DNA of 64,000 nt from Enterovirga aerilata. GTDB lineage: Bacteria > Pseudomonadota > Alphaproteobacteria > Rhizobiales > Beijerinckiaceae. The number at the start of each line of letters is the position of its first letter. Positions within the stretch are counted from its first letter, which is position 1. The stretch covers positions 744,001 to 808,000 of the forward strand of contig NZ_JABEPP010000001.1 of assembly GCF_013044135.1 (NCBI RefSeq). The letters are read 5' to 3'. The position numbers were made by a program, and so were the translations under genes. This document shows positions 1 through 9,262 of this stretch, piece by piece. The notes under the pieces are model-generated. The model was not told the origin of the DNA. It saw nothing but the letters and a program-made list of their open reading frames with translations, and did no database searches.

Positions 1-138
1 TCGCTGAACGCGCAGAGCCGGTCGCGCATCCAGACGCAGCAGAACCAGTTCGAGATCAACTCGCTGCGCAACGAGAACGCGATCCGCTCGGCACCCCCGC
101 CGGTGGTCGCGCCGCCGGTGGCCCCGGCGATCCGCTGA
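1..138 (+). CDS. 3' end of a hypothetical protein (partial)
   Basis: An open frame enters from the left edge and ends at TGA 136-138. The visible 45 residues are polar, Gln/Asn/Arg-rich (around QTQQNQFEINSLRNENAIRS), followed by a Pro/Val/Ala-rich tail. This resembles the C-terminus of a secreted or envelope protein, but no family can be named from this fragment. It converges on the thioesterase gene with only 3 bases between the stop codons. Confidence 0.6.
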   Translation, partial: SLNAQSRSRIQTQQNQFEINSLRNENAIRSAPPPVVAPPVAPAIR

Positions 139-141
139 GCG

Positions 142-696
142 CTACCCGGCCGCGCCGACCCGCCCCGCCTTGATCCCGACGCTGCGCCCTAGGGCTTGCG
201 GCCGGGGGAGGCGGTCGTGCACGGCCTTCACGGCCTCGAGCCGCGCCAGGATGTCCTCGGGAAACGGCGCCACGCGGCGCGTCGTCATGTCCACATGGAG
301 GAAGAGCTGCTCGCAGGTGGCGGCGACCCAGCCCTCCTCGAGCTGGTGCGCCTCGAAATAGGCGTGCACCCGCTTCTCGTCGAAGTCGACGATCCTGACG
401 GTGGTGCGGGTCACCGCCTCGGCCGGGAGCTCGCGGAGATAGGTCGTGTGCAGCTCGGCCGTGAAATAGGAGGCGTTGCGGCTCGCCAGGTAGTCGGGCC
501 CGAGTCCCACCACCTCGAAGGCCTCGTCCACCGCCCGGTCGAAGAGCACGTGGTAATAGGCCATGTTCATGTGGCCGTTATAGTCGATCCAGCCGGGCTC
601 GACCCGCACGGGCGAGGCCACGAACGGGGCGAAGACGAAGACGGGCTCCGCGACGACTTGTTCCGCGACGACTTGTTCCTCTTGGACCGGCGGCAC
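142..696 (-). CDS. Thioesterase family protein (hotdog fold)
   Basis: Predicted cytosolic acyl-CoA thioesterase of the 4-hydroxybenzoyl-CoA thioesterase type. The hallmark DYNGHMNMAYYH lies near residues 38-49, where the family carries the catalytic acid and substrate-contacting residues, and the rest matches one hotdog domain (ELHTTYLRELPAEA, then a VDFDEKRVHAYFE strand). I chose the GTG at 696 because GGAGGAA sits 5-6 bases upstream; a GTG at 726 would add ten residues but has no comparable Shine-Dalgarno site. A tandem 15-base duplication near 647-676 encodes a repeated V-V-A-E-Q stretch in the N-terminal arm, outside the catalytic fold. It resembles the betainyl-CoA thioesterases of carnitine catabolism, but no carnitine genes are adjacent, so the substrate is open. 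Confidence 0.8.
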   Translation of the reverse strand: MPPVQEEQVVAEQVVAEPVFVFAPFVASPVRVEPGWIDYNGHMNMAYYHVLFDRAVDEAFEVVGLGPDYLASRNASYFTAELHTTYLRELPAEAVTRTTVRIVDFDEKRVHAYFEAHQLEEGWVAATCEQLFLHVDMTTRRVAPFPEDILARLEAVKAVHDRLPRPQALGRSVGIKAGRVGAAG

Positions 697-880
697 GGGT
701 TCCTCCTGCTTCCTCCAGCTACACACGATGGCGGCGGCCGGGCCAAGCGTCCGGTCCCGCGTAGCGAGCCGAACCGCCGCAGCCGGCGCGAGAGGGCCGA
801 CAGTGTTGCGCCCCGGCCACGTCTGCTAGGCTCCGGGCGCTATATTCCGGCCTGATCGCCGCCTCGCCCGGACGCCCGTG

Positions 881-2305
881 ATGAATGTCGCCACACCCAT
901 TCGGCCAGCGCAGCGCCTGCGCCCGGACGAGGCAAGCATCGCCGATCTCACGGGCGAGCTGACGAAGCGCTTCGGCAACCGCGTCGTCACCAGCCTCGCC
1001 GTGCGCCAGCAGCACGCCCACACCACGACGTGGCTCGCCAACCAGCCGCCGGACATCGTCGTGCTGCCCGAGAGCGCCGAGGAGGTGGCCGAGATCGTCC
1101 GCCTCTGCGCGGCGCGGCGGGTGCCCGTGATCCCCTTCGGCACCGGGACCTCGCTCGAGGGCCACCTCAACGCCCCCTTTGGCGGCGTGTCGGTCGACCT
1201 GAGCCTGATGAAGCGGCTCGTCGCCGTGCATCCGGAGGACCTCGACTGCGTGGTCGAGCCGGGCATCACCCGCAAGGAGCTGAACGAGCAGCTCCGCGAT
1301 ACCGGGCTCTTCTTCCCGATCGATCCGGGCGCCGATGCCTCGCTCGGCGGCATGGTCTCGACCCGCGCCTCGGGGACCAATGCTGTCCGCTACGGCACCA
1401 TGAAGGACAACGTCCTCGCGCTCACCGTGGTGACGCCGGACGGCTCGGTCGTGAAGACGGGCACGCGGGCGCGGAAGAGCTCGGCCGGCTACGACCTCAC
1501 GCGCCTGTTCGTCGGCGCGGAGGGGACGCTCGGGATCGTGACGGAGATCACCCTGAAGCTGCACGGGATCCCCGAGGCGATCTCGGCCGGCATCTGCTCC
1601 TTCCCGACGGTGAAGGATGCCTGCGACGCGGTGATCGTCACCATCCAGTCCGGGCTGCCCATCGCCCGCATCGAGCTTCTCGACGAGGTGCAGGTGAGGG
1701 CGGTGAACGCCTATTCCAGGCTCACCCTCCCCGAGACCCCGCTGCTCCTCTTCGAGTTCCACGGCACCGATGCCGGGGTGAAGGAGCAGGCCGAGCGCTT
1801 CGGCGAGATCTGCGCCGAGTACAGGGGCGGCAACTTCGAATGGGCCACCAGGGCGGAAGAGCGCTCGCGGCTCTGGCAGGCCCGGCACGACGTCTATTGG
1901 GCGTCGCTGGGGCTGCGTCCGGGCGCGAAGGGCGTCGCGAGCGACGTCTGCGTCCCGATCTCGCGCCTCGCCGAATGCCTCGCCGAGACCAAGCGCGACA
2001 TCGAGGAGCACGGGATGGTCGCGCCGATCGCCGGCCATGTCGGAGACGGCAACTTCCACGTCATGCCCCTGGTGATGCTGGAGGACCCTGCCGAGGTGAG
2101 GATGGCCGAGGACTTCATGCACCGGCTCGTCGAGCGGGCTATCGCCATGGAGGGCACCTGCACGGGCGAGCACGGGGTCGGCCAGGGCAAGATGAAGTAC
2201 CTGAAGGCCGAGCATGGCGAGAGCGCGCTCGGGCTCATGCGCCTCCTCAAGCGCTCGATCGACCCGGACGACATCATGAATCCGGGCAAGATCGTGGGCG
2301 CATGA
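881..2305 (+). CDS. FAD-binding D-lactate-type dehydrogenase (GlcD/LDHD family)
   Basis: Flavoprotein oxidising a D-2-hydroxy acid, most likely D-lactate, to the 2-keto acid with electrons passed to cytochrome c or quinone. It has the PCMH-type FAD domain (PVIPFGTGTSLEGH near residue 83) and a C-terminal FAD-oxidase domain with the conserved GHVGDGNFH (about 385-393), GEHGVGQGK (about 429) and DPDDIMNPGK near the end. At 474 residues it matches single-chain LDHD-type enzymes. A GTG precedes the ATG directly (878), so either could start translation; no clear Shine-Dalgarno site decides it. D-lactate is the best guess; glycolate or another 2-hydroxy acid is possible. A second, less similar family member lies at 59270. 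Confidence 0.9.
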   Translation: MNVATPIRPAQRLRPDEASIADLTGELTKRFGNRVVTSLAVRQQHAHTTTWLANQPPDIVVLPESAEEVAEIVRLCAARRVPVIPFGTGTSLEGHLNAPFGGVSVDLSLMKRLVAVHPEDLDCVVEPGITRKELNEQLRDTGLFFPIDPGADASLGGMVSTRASGTNAVRYGTMKDNVLALTVVTPDGSVVKTGTRARKSSAGYDLTRLFVGAEGTLGIVTEITLKLHGIPEAISAGICSFPTVKDACDAVIVTIQSGLPIARIELLDEVQVRAVNAYSRLTLPETPLLLFEFHGTDAGVKEQAERFGEICAEYRGGNFEWATRAEERSRLWQARHDVYWASLGLRPGAKGVASDVCVPISRLAECLAETKRDIEEHGMVAPIAGHVGDGNFHVMPLVMLEDPAEVRMAEDFMHRLVERAIAMEGTCTGEHGVGQGKMKYLKAEHGESALGLMRLLKRSIDPDDIMNPGKIVGA

Positions 2306-2331
2306 ACGGCTGATCGGCGGGGGCCCGGCGC

Positions 2332-5300
2332 TTGCGCGACCTGCTGACCGTCCTGGCCGGGATCGTCATCCTGGCCCTGGTCGCGGCGATGGCGGTGCCA
2401 CCCTTCGTGGACTGGCGGAGCCAGCGCGCCTATGTCGACGCGGCGCTGTCCCGCGCGACGGGGCTCGCGGTGCGGACCGACGGCGCCATCGACCTCCGCC
2501 TGCTGCCGACGCCCCGGCTCGCCGTGGAAGGGCTTCGGGTCGGCGACGGCGCGGCCGAGGACGCCTCGCTCCATGCGCGGCATGTCGATGCCGAGGTCGC
2601 GCTGACGCCACTCCTCTCGGGCGAGGTTCGCTTCCTCCAGAGCCGGGTCGAGCGGCTGGAGCTGAAGCTGCCGGCGGGAGCGGGGGGCGACTGGCGCATC
2701 CCGCGCGCGCTGCTCTCCGAGGACACCCTGCGACGCACCTGGGTCTTCGAGGACCTCGCCGTCGGCCAGCTTCTCCTCACGACGGTCGACCCGCAGACGG
2801 GCCGGACCGACCAGGGCTATGCGGAGCAGGTGCGGCTGCAGTCGCAGTCGCTCGCCGGGCCGTGGCGGGCGGAAGGTCTCGCCGGCGGGGTCCGCTTCAG
2901 CCTCGTCACCGGCGAGATCGCGCTCTCCGGGCCGACCAACGTGAAGCTCTCGACGGAGGGCGAGGGCCTGCCCCGGCTCGCCCTCGACGCCCGCATGTTC
3001 CTCGACCGCGGCCCCGGCGACGTCCATCTGCCGCGCCTGGAGGGGACCGCCCGCCTGGTGGGCGCGCGCGAGGCGGTGCCCGTTCCCTACACGGTCTCGA
3101 CCGGGTTCAAGACCGCGGGCCGGCTCGCGACGCTGGACAGCGTCTCGGTCGAGGCGGGGGAGGGCGCCTCCACGCTCCGGCTCGGCGGCACGGGCGAGAT
3201 CGCGCTCGATGCGGGGCGCCTCACCCTCGCGCTGGAGGGGCGGCGCCTCGACTGGGACGGGCTCGCGGCCGCCTACCGGGAAGCTTCCGAGGAGCTGCGC
3301 CGCCGCTGGCGGCCGCAGCCGGACATGCCGCTCGACCTGTCGCTCCGCCTGGACGGTCTGGCGCTCGGCGGCGAGGAGCTGACGGGGATATCGGCGCGGA
3401 CGACGCTCGCCGGCGACCGCATCGGCATCGACCGGCTCGACTTTACCGCGCCCGGACAGACGCGCGTGTCCGCCAGCGGCGAGGTGTCGCTCGCCATGGG
3501 GGGCGGCGGCCATGGCCGGGTCACGCTGTCCGCCCGTTCGGCCGATAGGCTCGCGGCCTATCTCGGCCGGTTCGGTATCCCGGACTTCTCCGGGGACGCG
3601 CTCGCCGGGCGCGCGCTCGAGGCCTCGGCCGATATCACGGCCGCCAATCCCGTCGCCTCGCTCCGCAACCTCCAGGTCCGGCTCGGCGACGCGACATTGA
3701 CCGGCGCCCTCCGCTACACGGCCGCCGAGGCGGCCTCCCGCGCCAGGATCGACGCGCAGGTCGCGATCCAAGGGCTCGATCTCGACGCCCTGCCGCAGCT
3801 CACCGGGCTCTTCGATGCCGGCCGGGCGATCGATCTCGGCCTCATCCTCGACGCCCGCAATGTCGGGTACGGGGTCGGCGAGCGGGGCGGGCGCGTCGCG
3901 GCGCGGTTCGCGTCCGAGGGCCAGAGCCTCACGATCGACCTCCTGGAGATCACCGACCTCGCGGGCGCCAATGCGAGCCTGCGCGGCCGCATCACGGCTG
4001 ACGGCAGCGGGCGCATCGGCGGGCGTCTCCGGGCCAGGAGGGCCGCGCCGCTGATCGACCTCGTGGGGCGGGCCGCCCTGGGCGGCCTCGCCGAGCTCGT
4101 GCCCCCATTCCTGCGCGAAGCCCCGCTGGATGCGGCCGTGCTCGCCTCCCGGGCGCCTGCCGCTGCTGGGACCGAGCCGGCGCTGGTCACGAAGGTCTCC
4201 GGCTCCGCCGGAGGCGGCGGGCTCGAGGCGGAGATCACCTCCGCCGAGGGAAGGGTCGCGGAGATCTCCGCAACGCTCACGGCGGAACAGGCCGGGGCCT
4301 GGTTCGGCACGCCCGCGCTCGCGCGCCCGGCGCGCCTCGAGCTGAAGGGCGGGCGGGACGCCTCGGGGCGGCTCGCGATGCGCCTGGCGGGCGACGTCGC
4401 CGGACTGCGCATCGCGACGGTCGAACCCTTCGGCCTGTCGCCTCGCGACACGGCGGTCGAAAGCGGGGAAGCGCAGCTCTCCTCCGCCGACATCGCGCCG
4501 CTCCTCCCGGCGATCGGTCAGCGCGCGGCCGGGCCGGTCGATGCCGACGTGAAGCTTCGCGTCGGGCGCCGCGAAGGCGCGGCCCGGGTGGAGCTGACCG
4601 GTCACGTGGGGGAAAGCGTCGTGGACGCGGACCTGTCCGGCCCGAGCCTGCGCGAGGTCTCCGGCCGCGTGCTGCTCGGCCAGGTCTCGCTGCCCTGGAT
4701 CGCCTCGGTTCTCGCGCTCGGCAGCCTCCCCGAGGCGCCCGCCGGCTCTCCGTGGGCGGCCGCCCGCTTCCCGAATGCGCCGAACCTGCCGGTCGGCGGT
4801 ACGGTCGCCGTGCGGGCGGTCACGGCCGATCTCGGGCGGGGGCTCGCGGCGCAGCGCGCCGAGTTCACGCTGGCGACGACCCCGGACGGCTTCGCCATAC
4901 GGGATTTCGGGGGCGCGTTCCTGGGCGGCCGGCTGTCGGGGACGCTCAGCGTGAACCGCCAGGGAGGGCTCGCCTCCCTCATCGGCGAGGGCACGGTGAC
5001 GGGGGCCTCGCTCCCGGATCTCGTCGGCCGTCCCGTCCGGCAGGGGCGGATCAGCGGCAATCTTCGCTTCGGCGGATCGGGCGAGAGCCTCGCCGGCATC
5101 GTGGCCAGTCTGGGCGGCGCGGGCGCCGCGGAGTTCGAGGAGCTGGAACTCGCCGGTGCCGATCCGGAGGCGATCGGACGCACCGTCCAGCGCGCGCTGC
5201 GCGGCGACGACACGCTGGTCCCGGCGCGGCTCCAGGCCATCGCGGCCGAGGAGCTCGACCGGGCGCCGCTCAGGGTCGTCAAGGCCATGGGCCAGGCCAC

Positions 5301-5826
5301 CTTCGTGTCCGGCGGCCTGCGCATCTCGCCTCTCGTGGCGGATGCTGGCGCGGCGACCTGGCAGGGATCGGCCGCGCTCGATCTCCGCACGCTCAGCCTC
5401 GACATCCGCGGCACGCTCACCGCGAAGGCGCCGCCCCGCAACTGGTCGGGCTCGGCGCCCTATCTGACGCTCGGCTGGGCCGGGCCGCTCGGCCGGGCGG
5501 CGCGCACGCTCGATGTCGGGCCGCTCTCCAACGGCCTCGCCTCCGTGGTGCTCACGCGCGAGCTCGACCGCATCGAGACCTTCGAACTCGACGCGGCAGA
5601 GCGGATGCGGATCAATTCGCGGGTCGAGATGGACCGAGCGCGGCGCGCGGCGGCCGAGGAGGCGGCGCGGCTCGCGCGGCAGCGGGAGGAGGCCGAGCGG
5701 GCCCGGCGCGACGCCGAGCAGATCATGGGCGGCGCGCGGCCGGCCGACGGGCCGGGCGGGCCGCTCCTCGCGCCCCCGGTCGATATCAGGCCGCCCGCGC
5801 AGGGCGGGGCGGCCTCGGGCGGCTGA
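2332..5826 (+). CDS. Large AsmA-like envelope protein
   Basis: Predicted inner-membrane-anchored periplasmic protein of 1164 residues. The N-terminus is a single membrane helix (LLTVLAGIVILALVAAMAVP, residues 4-23) followed by FVDW and a long beta-rich body, the pattern of AsmA-like proteins with lipid-transfer (bridge-like) architecture. The C-terminal 60 residues are a charged Arg/Glu/Ala-rich coiled stretch ending in a Pro/Gly tail. The start is TTG at 2332, 26 bases after the dehydrogenase stop, so the two may be co-transcribed. Family members influence outer-membrane lipid homeostasis; a specific substrate cannot be read from the sequence. Confidence 0.85.
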   Translation: MRDLLTVLAGIVILALVAAMAVPPFVDWRSQRAYVDAALSRATGLAVRTDGAIDLRLLPTPRLAVEGLRVGDGAAEDASLHARHVDAEVALTPLLSGEVRFLQSRVERLELKLPAGAGGDWRIPRALLSEDTLRRTWVFEDLAVGQLLLTTVDPQTGRTDQGYAEQVRLQSQSLAGPWRAEGLAGGVRFSLVTGEIALSGPTNVKLSTEGEGLPRLALDARMFLDRGPGDVHLPRLEGTARLVGAREAVPVPYTVSTGFKTAGRLATLDSVSVEAGEGASTLRLGGTGEIALDAGRLTLALEGRRLDWDGLAAAYREASEELRRRWRPQPDMPLDLSLRLDGLALGGEELTGISARTTLAGDRIGIDRLDFTAPGQTRVSASGEVSLAMGGGGHGRVTLSARSADRLAAYLGRFGIPDFSGDALAGRALEASADITAANPVASLRNLQVRLGDATLTGALRYTAAEAASRARIDAQVAIQGLDLDALPQLTGLFDAGRAIDLGLILDARNVGYGVGERGGRVAARFASEGQSLTIDLLEITDLAGANASLRGRITADGSGRIGGRLRARRAAPLIDLVGRAALGGLAELVPPFLREAPLDAAVLASRAPAAAGTEPALVTKVSGSAGGGGLEAEITSAEGRVAEISATLTAEQAGAWFGTPALARPARLELKGGRDASGRLAMRLAGDVAGLRIATVEPFGLSPRDTAVESGEAQLSSADIAPLLPAIGQRAAGPVDADVKLRVGRREGAARVELTGHVGESVVDADLSGPSLREVSGRVLLGQVSLPWIASVLALGSLPEAPAGSPWAAARFPNAPNLPVGGTVAVRAVTADLGRGLAAQRAEFTLATTPDGFAIRDFGGAFLGGRLSGTLSVNRQGGLASLIGEGTVTGASLPDLVGRPVRQGRISGNLRFGGSGESLAGIVASLGGAGAAEFEELELAGADPEAIGRTVQRALRGDDTLVPARLQAIAAEELDRAPLRVVKAMGQATFVSGGLRISPLVADAGAATWQGSAALDLRTLSLDIRGTLTAKAPPRNWSGSAPYLTLGWAGPLGRAARTLDVGPLSNGLASVVLTRELDRIETFELDAAERMRINSRVEMDRARRAAAEEAARLARQREEAERARRDAEQIMGGARPADGPGGPLLAPPVDIRPPAQGGAASGG

Positions 5827-6222
5827 TCAGGCGCGCGGGCAGCGCGTCAGCTTCATGAGCCCGCCGGTCGTGCCGGCCGGAGCGAAGAAGGCGGAATCGA
5901 GCCGCATCCTGTTGGAGCCGTCGAGAATGAAGCGCCATTCGTCGCCCTCGCGCGAATCCGCCTTGGTCAGGTTCACGGTCAGCCGGTCGCCCGCGAAGGC
6001 GGTCGAGTAGTCGGCCGCGACGCGCGCCTTCCCAGCCGGGCCCGAATAGGCGAGGACGTCGCGGCCGTCGAACTCGACGAAGAGCTGCGCCTCCGAGCAG
6101 GCCTTGCCCTCGGCCGCCCAGGTGCCCGTGATGTCGAAATCGGGATTGGCCGACAGGCTCGGGCTCGCGCTCGCAAGGCAGGCAACGAGCCCGAGGGCCG
6201 GGGGAAGATAGGGTATGCGCAT
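5827..6222 (-). CDS. Secreted hypothetical protein, 131 aa
   Basis: Begins with a classical signal peptide (about residues 1-25, cleavage likely after SLSA). The mature part is a small beta-rich domain with two cysteines (around KACSEAQ and the C-terminal TRC) that could form a disulfide. No enzyme motif is visible. It abuts the AsmA-like gene tail to tail, with adjacent stop codons. A similar-looking small secreted protein lies at 10210. Function unknown. Confidence 0.7.
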   Translation of the reverse strand: MRIPYLPPALGLVACLASASPSLSANPDFDITGTWAAEGKACSEAQLFVEFDGRDVLAYSGPAGKARVAADYSTAFAGDRLTVNLTKADSREGDEWRFILDGSNRMRLDSAFFAPAGTTGGLMKLTRCPRA

Positions 6223-6389
6223 CGCTCTCGACTCCTTTCGGTCGCGCCGGCAGGCGGCCGCATCCGAGCCGCTCCGGAAGCCGGCGCGAGCCCGACGCTC
6301 AAAGTCGAGCTAGCGGCTGAACGAAGCATAAAGGAATGCGGCCGTCCCGCGGCGGTATCCCGACATGGTGAATCGACCGTGAGGCGGCC

Positions 6390-6629
6390 TCAGAGTGCCT
6401 CGCCGGCGCGGGCCACATAGGCGGCGAGCACGTGGACCCGGATGGCGGAGGACAGGTTGCTTCCGCCGCGGGCCCGGTCGATCTCGGCCACGAGCGCCTG
6501 GACGGAGAGGCCGCGCGCCTGGGCAAGCCGGCCGAGCGCGTCCCAGAACGGCTCCTCGAGCGAGACGCTGGTGCGGTGGCCGGCGATGGTCAGCGAGCGC
6601 TTCTTCAGCCTGCCGGCCTCAGCCTGCAT
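6390..6629 (-). CDS. Ribbon-helix-helix domain protein
   Basis: Small 79-residue protein of the RHH_4 type. The strand KKRSLTIAGHRTSVSLEE (about 9-26) followed by a helix-turn-helix stretch (FWDALGRLAQARGLSVQALVAEID) fits a ribbon-helix-helix DNA-binding or dimerisation fold. Its start overlaps the end of the DUF4169 gene by 11 bases, so the two are translationally linked. This pairing is frequent in Hyphomicrobiales. DNA targets are unknown. Confidence 0.8.
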   Translation of the reverse strand: MQAEAGRLKKRSLTIAGHRTSVSLEEPFWDALGRLAQARGLSVQALVAEIDRARGGSNLSSAIRVHVLAAYVARAGEAL

Positions 6630-6816
6630 CCGGCTTGTCCGTCCGCTTCAGCCGGTGGCCCTCGTGGCGGGCCGCGGACAGCTTGTCGTTGGCATCGCGC
6701 TTCTTCTTCTCGGCCTTGGTCAGGCCGAACTTCGCGCGGTTCCGCTCGGCCTGCCGCTCGGCTTCGGCGCGTTCGCGCGCCTTGCGGGCCTGGCGCAGGT
6801 TGATGATCTCGGCCAT
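6619..6816 (-). CDS. DUF4169 family protein, 65 aa
   Basis: Very basic helical protein that starts MAEIINLRQARKARERAEAE, the typical DUF4169 opening, and continues with long Arg/Lys/Glu/Ala helices (AERNRAKFGLTKAEKKKRD). No enzymatic motif is present. It is the first gene of a two-gene unit with the ribbon-helix-helix gene and lies 25 bases downstream of the priA stop on the same strand, so it could be read through from priA. Function unknown; the charge suggests nucleic-acid or ribosome contact, which is inference only. Confidence 0.8.
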   Translation of the reverse strand: MAEIINLRQARKARERAEAERQAERNRAKFGLTKAEKKKRDANDKLSAARHEGHRLKRTDKPDAG

Positions 6817-6841
6817 TCGGGTCGGGGCTCCTCGGACCTTC

Positions 6842-9028
6842 TTACAGGAAGCTCATCGGGTCGACATCCACGGCGACCCGCACGGAACCGCGCGGCTTGC
6901 CGGTCCGGATGAGCCAGTGGCGGAGATAGTCCTGCAGGTTCGTCTCGCGGCTGGCCTTCACCAGGAGGCGGAAGCGGTAGCGGCCGCGGATCAGCGCGAG
7001 CGGCGCCTCGGCCGGGCCGAGTACCATGACGCCGGGCGGCGGCTCGGCCACACGGGCGAGGGCGCGCCCGAAGGCCTCCGCCTCCGCCCGGTCGGCGGCC
7101 GAGACGATCAGGGCCGCGAGGCGCCCGAAGGGCGGCATGCCGGCGGCTTCGCGCGCGGCCGTCTCCTCGCGGTAGAAGCGCTCGGCATCGCCCGAGAGCA
7201 GAGCCGCGATCACGGGATGGTCCGGCTGGTAGGTCTGGACGAAGGCGCGGCCGGGCTTCGTCCCGCGCCCGGCCCGCCCGGTCACCTGCTGCAGGAGCTG
7301 GAAGGTGCGCTCCGCCGCACGCGGATCGCCGGAGGTCAGGCCGATATCGCCGTCCAGCACCCCGACCAGCGTCATGTTCGGGAAATTGTGCCCCTTGGCG
7401 ACGAGCTGGGTGCCGATCACGATGTCGGCCTCGCCGGCCGCGATGGCGGCGAGCTCGTTGCGCAGCCGCTCGGTCCCGCCCGGAAAGTCGCTCGACAGCA
7501 CGATGCGGCGCTTCTCGGGGAAGAGGCGTGCGGCCTCCTCGGCGATGCGCTCCACCCCCGGGCCGCAGGGCACGATCGTCTCGACCCCGCCGCAGGCCGG
7601 GCAGGTCTCCGGCACGCGCTCGGCATGGCCGCAATGGTGGCAGACGAGCGCGCGCCGGAACCGGTGCTCGACGAGCCAGGCCGAGCAGTTCGGGCAGCTG
7701 AAACGGTGGCCGCAGGCCCGGCACAGGGTGAGCGGGGCATAGCCGCGACGGTTGAGGAAGAGCAGCGCCTGCTCGCCGGCCTCGGTTGTCCTGCGCAGCT
7801 CCTCCACGAGGCGCGGCGACATCCAGGTCCCGCGCTCGGGCGGATCGCGGCGGAGATCGACCGCCTCGATGTCGGGCAGCGCGCGGCCGCCGAACCGCTC
7901 GGGCAGGGCGACCCGGGAGAAGCGCCCGCGCTGCACGTTCACGCGCGTCTCGATCGACGGCGTCGCGGAGGCGAGGATGACGGGCGCGTTCTCGAAGCGG
8001 CCGCGCACAATCGCCATGTCGCGCGTGTGGTAGCAGACGCCGTCCTCCTGCTTGTAGGCGGCCTCGTGCTCCTCGTCGACCACGATGAGGCCCAGGTCCC
8101 GGAACGGGAGGAAGAGGGCTGAGCGGGCCCCCGCCACGACCGCGACCTCGCCGGAGGCGACGCCCGTCAGGACACGCTCGCGCCGCCTCCCGGAGACGCC
8201 GGAATGCCAGGCCGCGGGCCGCGTCCCGAACCGCTCGGCGAAACGGTCCAGGAAGGCGGAGGTGAGCGCGATCTCGGGCGCGAGGATCAGGGCCTGGCGG
8301 CCCATGCGCAGCGCCGCCGCGATCGCCTCGAAATAGACCTCGGTCTTTCCCGATCCCGTGACGCCGTCCACCAGGATCACAGGATGCCGTGATCCTGCGC
8401 TCCCCTGATCCTGTGCCGCGGTCGCCACGGCGGCGGCGAGCACCTCGGCCGCGGCCCGCTGCCGCTCGGACAGGGCGGGGCGCGCGAAATCCGGATCGGG
8501 CCGCTCCGCCACGGGCTCGGCCCTGAGCGCGACGGTTTCGAGCGTGCCTTCGTCCACGAGGCCGTCGATGACGCCGACACCGACGCCCGCCGCGTCGGCG
8601 AGCTGCCGCTTCGTATGGACCAGCCCGCCCGTCGCGGCTTCCAGGACGCGGGCGCGGGCGGGCGTGACGCGCTTCGGAGGCGGGCCGGCGAGCCGCACGC
8701 CGATCCGGATCGTCTCGGGCGCATCGACCGGCACCTTGAGGGCGAGCGCCAGCGCCGAGCCCTTGGGCGCCAGCGTGTACCAGGCGAGCCAGTCCACGAG
8801 GCGGCGCAGCGCGGCCGGCATGGGCGGGACGTCGAACCTGCCTGAAACCGTTTTGAAGTTGTCGCCCGCGCCATGGCGGAGCGACCAGACGACGCCGTAG
8901 CGCTCCCGCGGCCCGAGCGGCACTGCGACCAGATCTCCCTCCGCGAGCGGGAGGTCCTCGGGCACCGCGTAGCTGTAGGTCTGGTCCAGCGCGAGCGGGA
9001 TCAGGATCTCGGCGACGCGCGCCGTCAT
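6842..9028 (-). CDS. priA: Primosomal protein N' (replication restart helicase)
   Basis: ATP-dependent 3'-5' helicase that recognises stalled forks and reloads the replisome. Walker A GVTGSGKT is at residues 222-229, the DEEH box at 318-321, and ASATPS (about 353-358) is motif III. The zinc-binding module has eight cysteines in CxxC pairs (436/439, 445/448, 463/466, 476/479), and VTGRAGRG-type motif VI follows in the C-terminal helicase lobe. The N-terminal 105 residues form the DNA-binding domain that contacts the leading-strand 3' end. At 728 residues it is full length. It is divergent from xerC, separated by a repeat-bearing spacer of 234 bases. Confidence 0.97.
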   Translation of the reverse strand: MTARVAEILIPLALDQTYSYAVPEDLPLAEGDLVAVPLGPRERYGVVWSLRHGAGDNFKTVSGRFDVPPMPAALRRLVDWLAWYTLAPKGSALALALKVPVDAPETIRIGVRLAGPPPKRVTPARARVLEAATGGLVHTKRQLADAAGVGVGVIDGLVDEGTLETVALRAEPVAERPDPDFARPALSERQRAAAEVLAAAVATAAQDQGSAGSRHPVILVDGVTGSGKTEVYFEAIAAALRMGRQALILAPEIALTSAFLDRFAERFGTRPAAWHSGVSGRRRERVLTGVASGEVAVVAGARSALFLPFRDLGLIVVDEEHEAAYKQEDGVCYHTRDMAIVRGRFENAPVILASATPSIETRVNVQRGRFSRVALPERFGGRALPDIEAVDLRRDPPERGTWMSPRLVEELRRTTEAGEQALLFLNRRGYAPLTLCRACGHRFSCPNCSAWLVEHRFRRALVCHHCGHAERVPETCPACGGVETIVPCGPGVERIAEEAARLFPEKRRIVLSSDFPGGTERLRNELAAIAAGEADIVIGTQLVAKGHNFPNMTLVGVLDGDIGLTSGDPRAAERTFQLLQQVTGRAGRGTKPGRAFVQTYQPDHPVIAALLSGDAERFYREETAAREAAGMPPFGRLAALIVSAADRAEAEAFGRALARVAEPPPGVMVLGPAEAPLALIRGRYRFRLLVKASRETNLQDYLRHWLIRTGKPRGSVRVAVDVDPMSFL

Positions 9029-9119
9029 TCGGAAAGGCTCAACCCGGACCGGTCACGATGGGTGTGATCAGATCGTGAACATGGCGGTTAAGGCATGGGG
9101 AAGCAACTCCGCGCTGATT

Positions 9120-9226
9120 CTCCCCTGAAGGGGGAGGTGGCCGTCGCGCAGCGACGGACGGAGGGGGATGGAGAGCGGGCCCCCACCCGTCGGCCTGCGG
9201 CCGACACCCTCCCCTGCAGGGGAGGG
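9120..9226. repeat. Palindromic intergenic repeat between priA and xerC
   Basis: A mosaic of short hairpins: CTCCCCTGAAGGGGGAG at 9120-9136, CCGTCGC/GCGACGG at 9141-9157, GTCGGCC/GGCCGAC near 9189-9205, and a CCCCTGCAGGGG core near the right end. The left and right ends are roughly inverted copies of each other, giving a folded element of about 105 bp. This type of dispersed palindromic element is common between genes of alphaproteobacteria. An open frame runs through it into xerC, but the product of that stretch is low-complexity and not XerC-like. Confidence 0.7.
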
Positions 9227-9262
9227 ATCAGGCGCCAGCCTTCCGAGGCTGAAGCAGCGCAG

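Noticed and set aside
719-2215. Long minus-strand frame opposite the D-lactate dehydrogenase
   Set aside because: Arg/Asp/His/Gly-rich composition typical of antisense translation of GC-rich genes; the plus-strand frame has complete family motifs.
1894-4605. 903-codon minus-strand frame
   Set aside because: Runs through two real genes on the other strand, with low-complexity Arg/Pro/Glu sequence and no motif.
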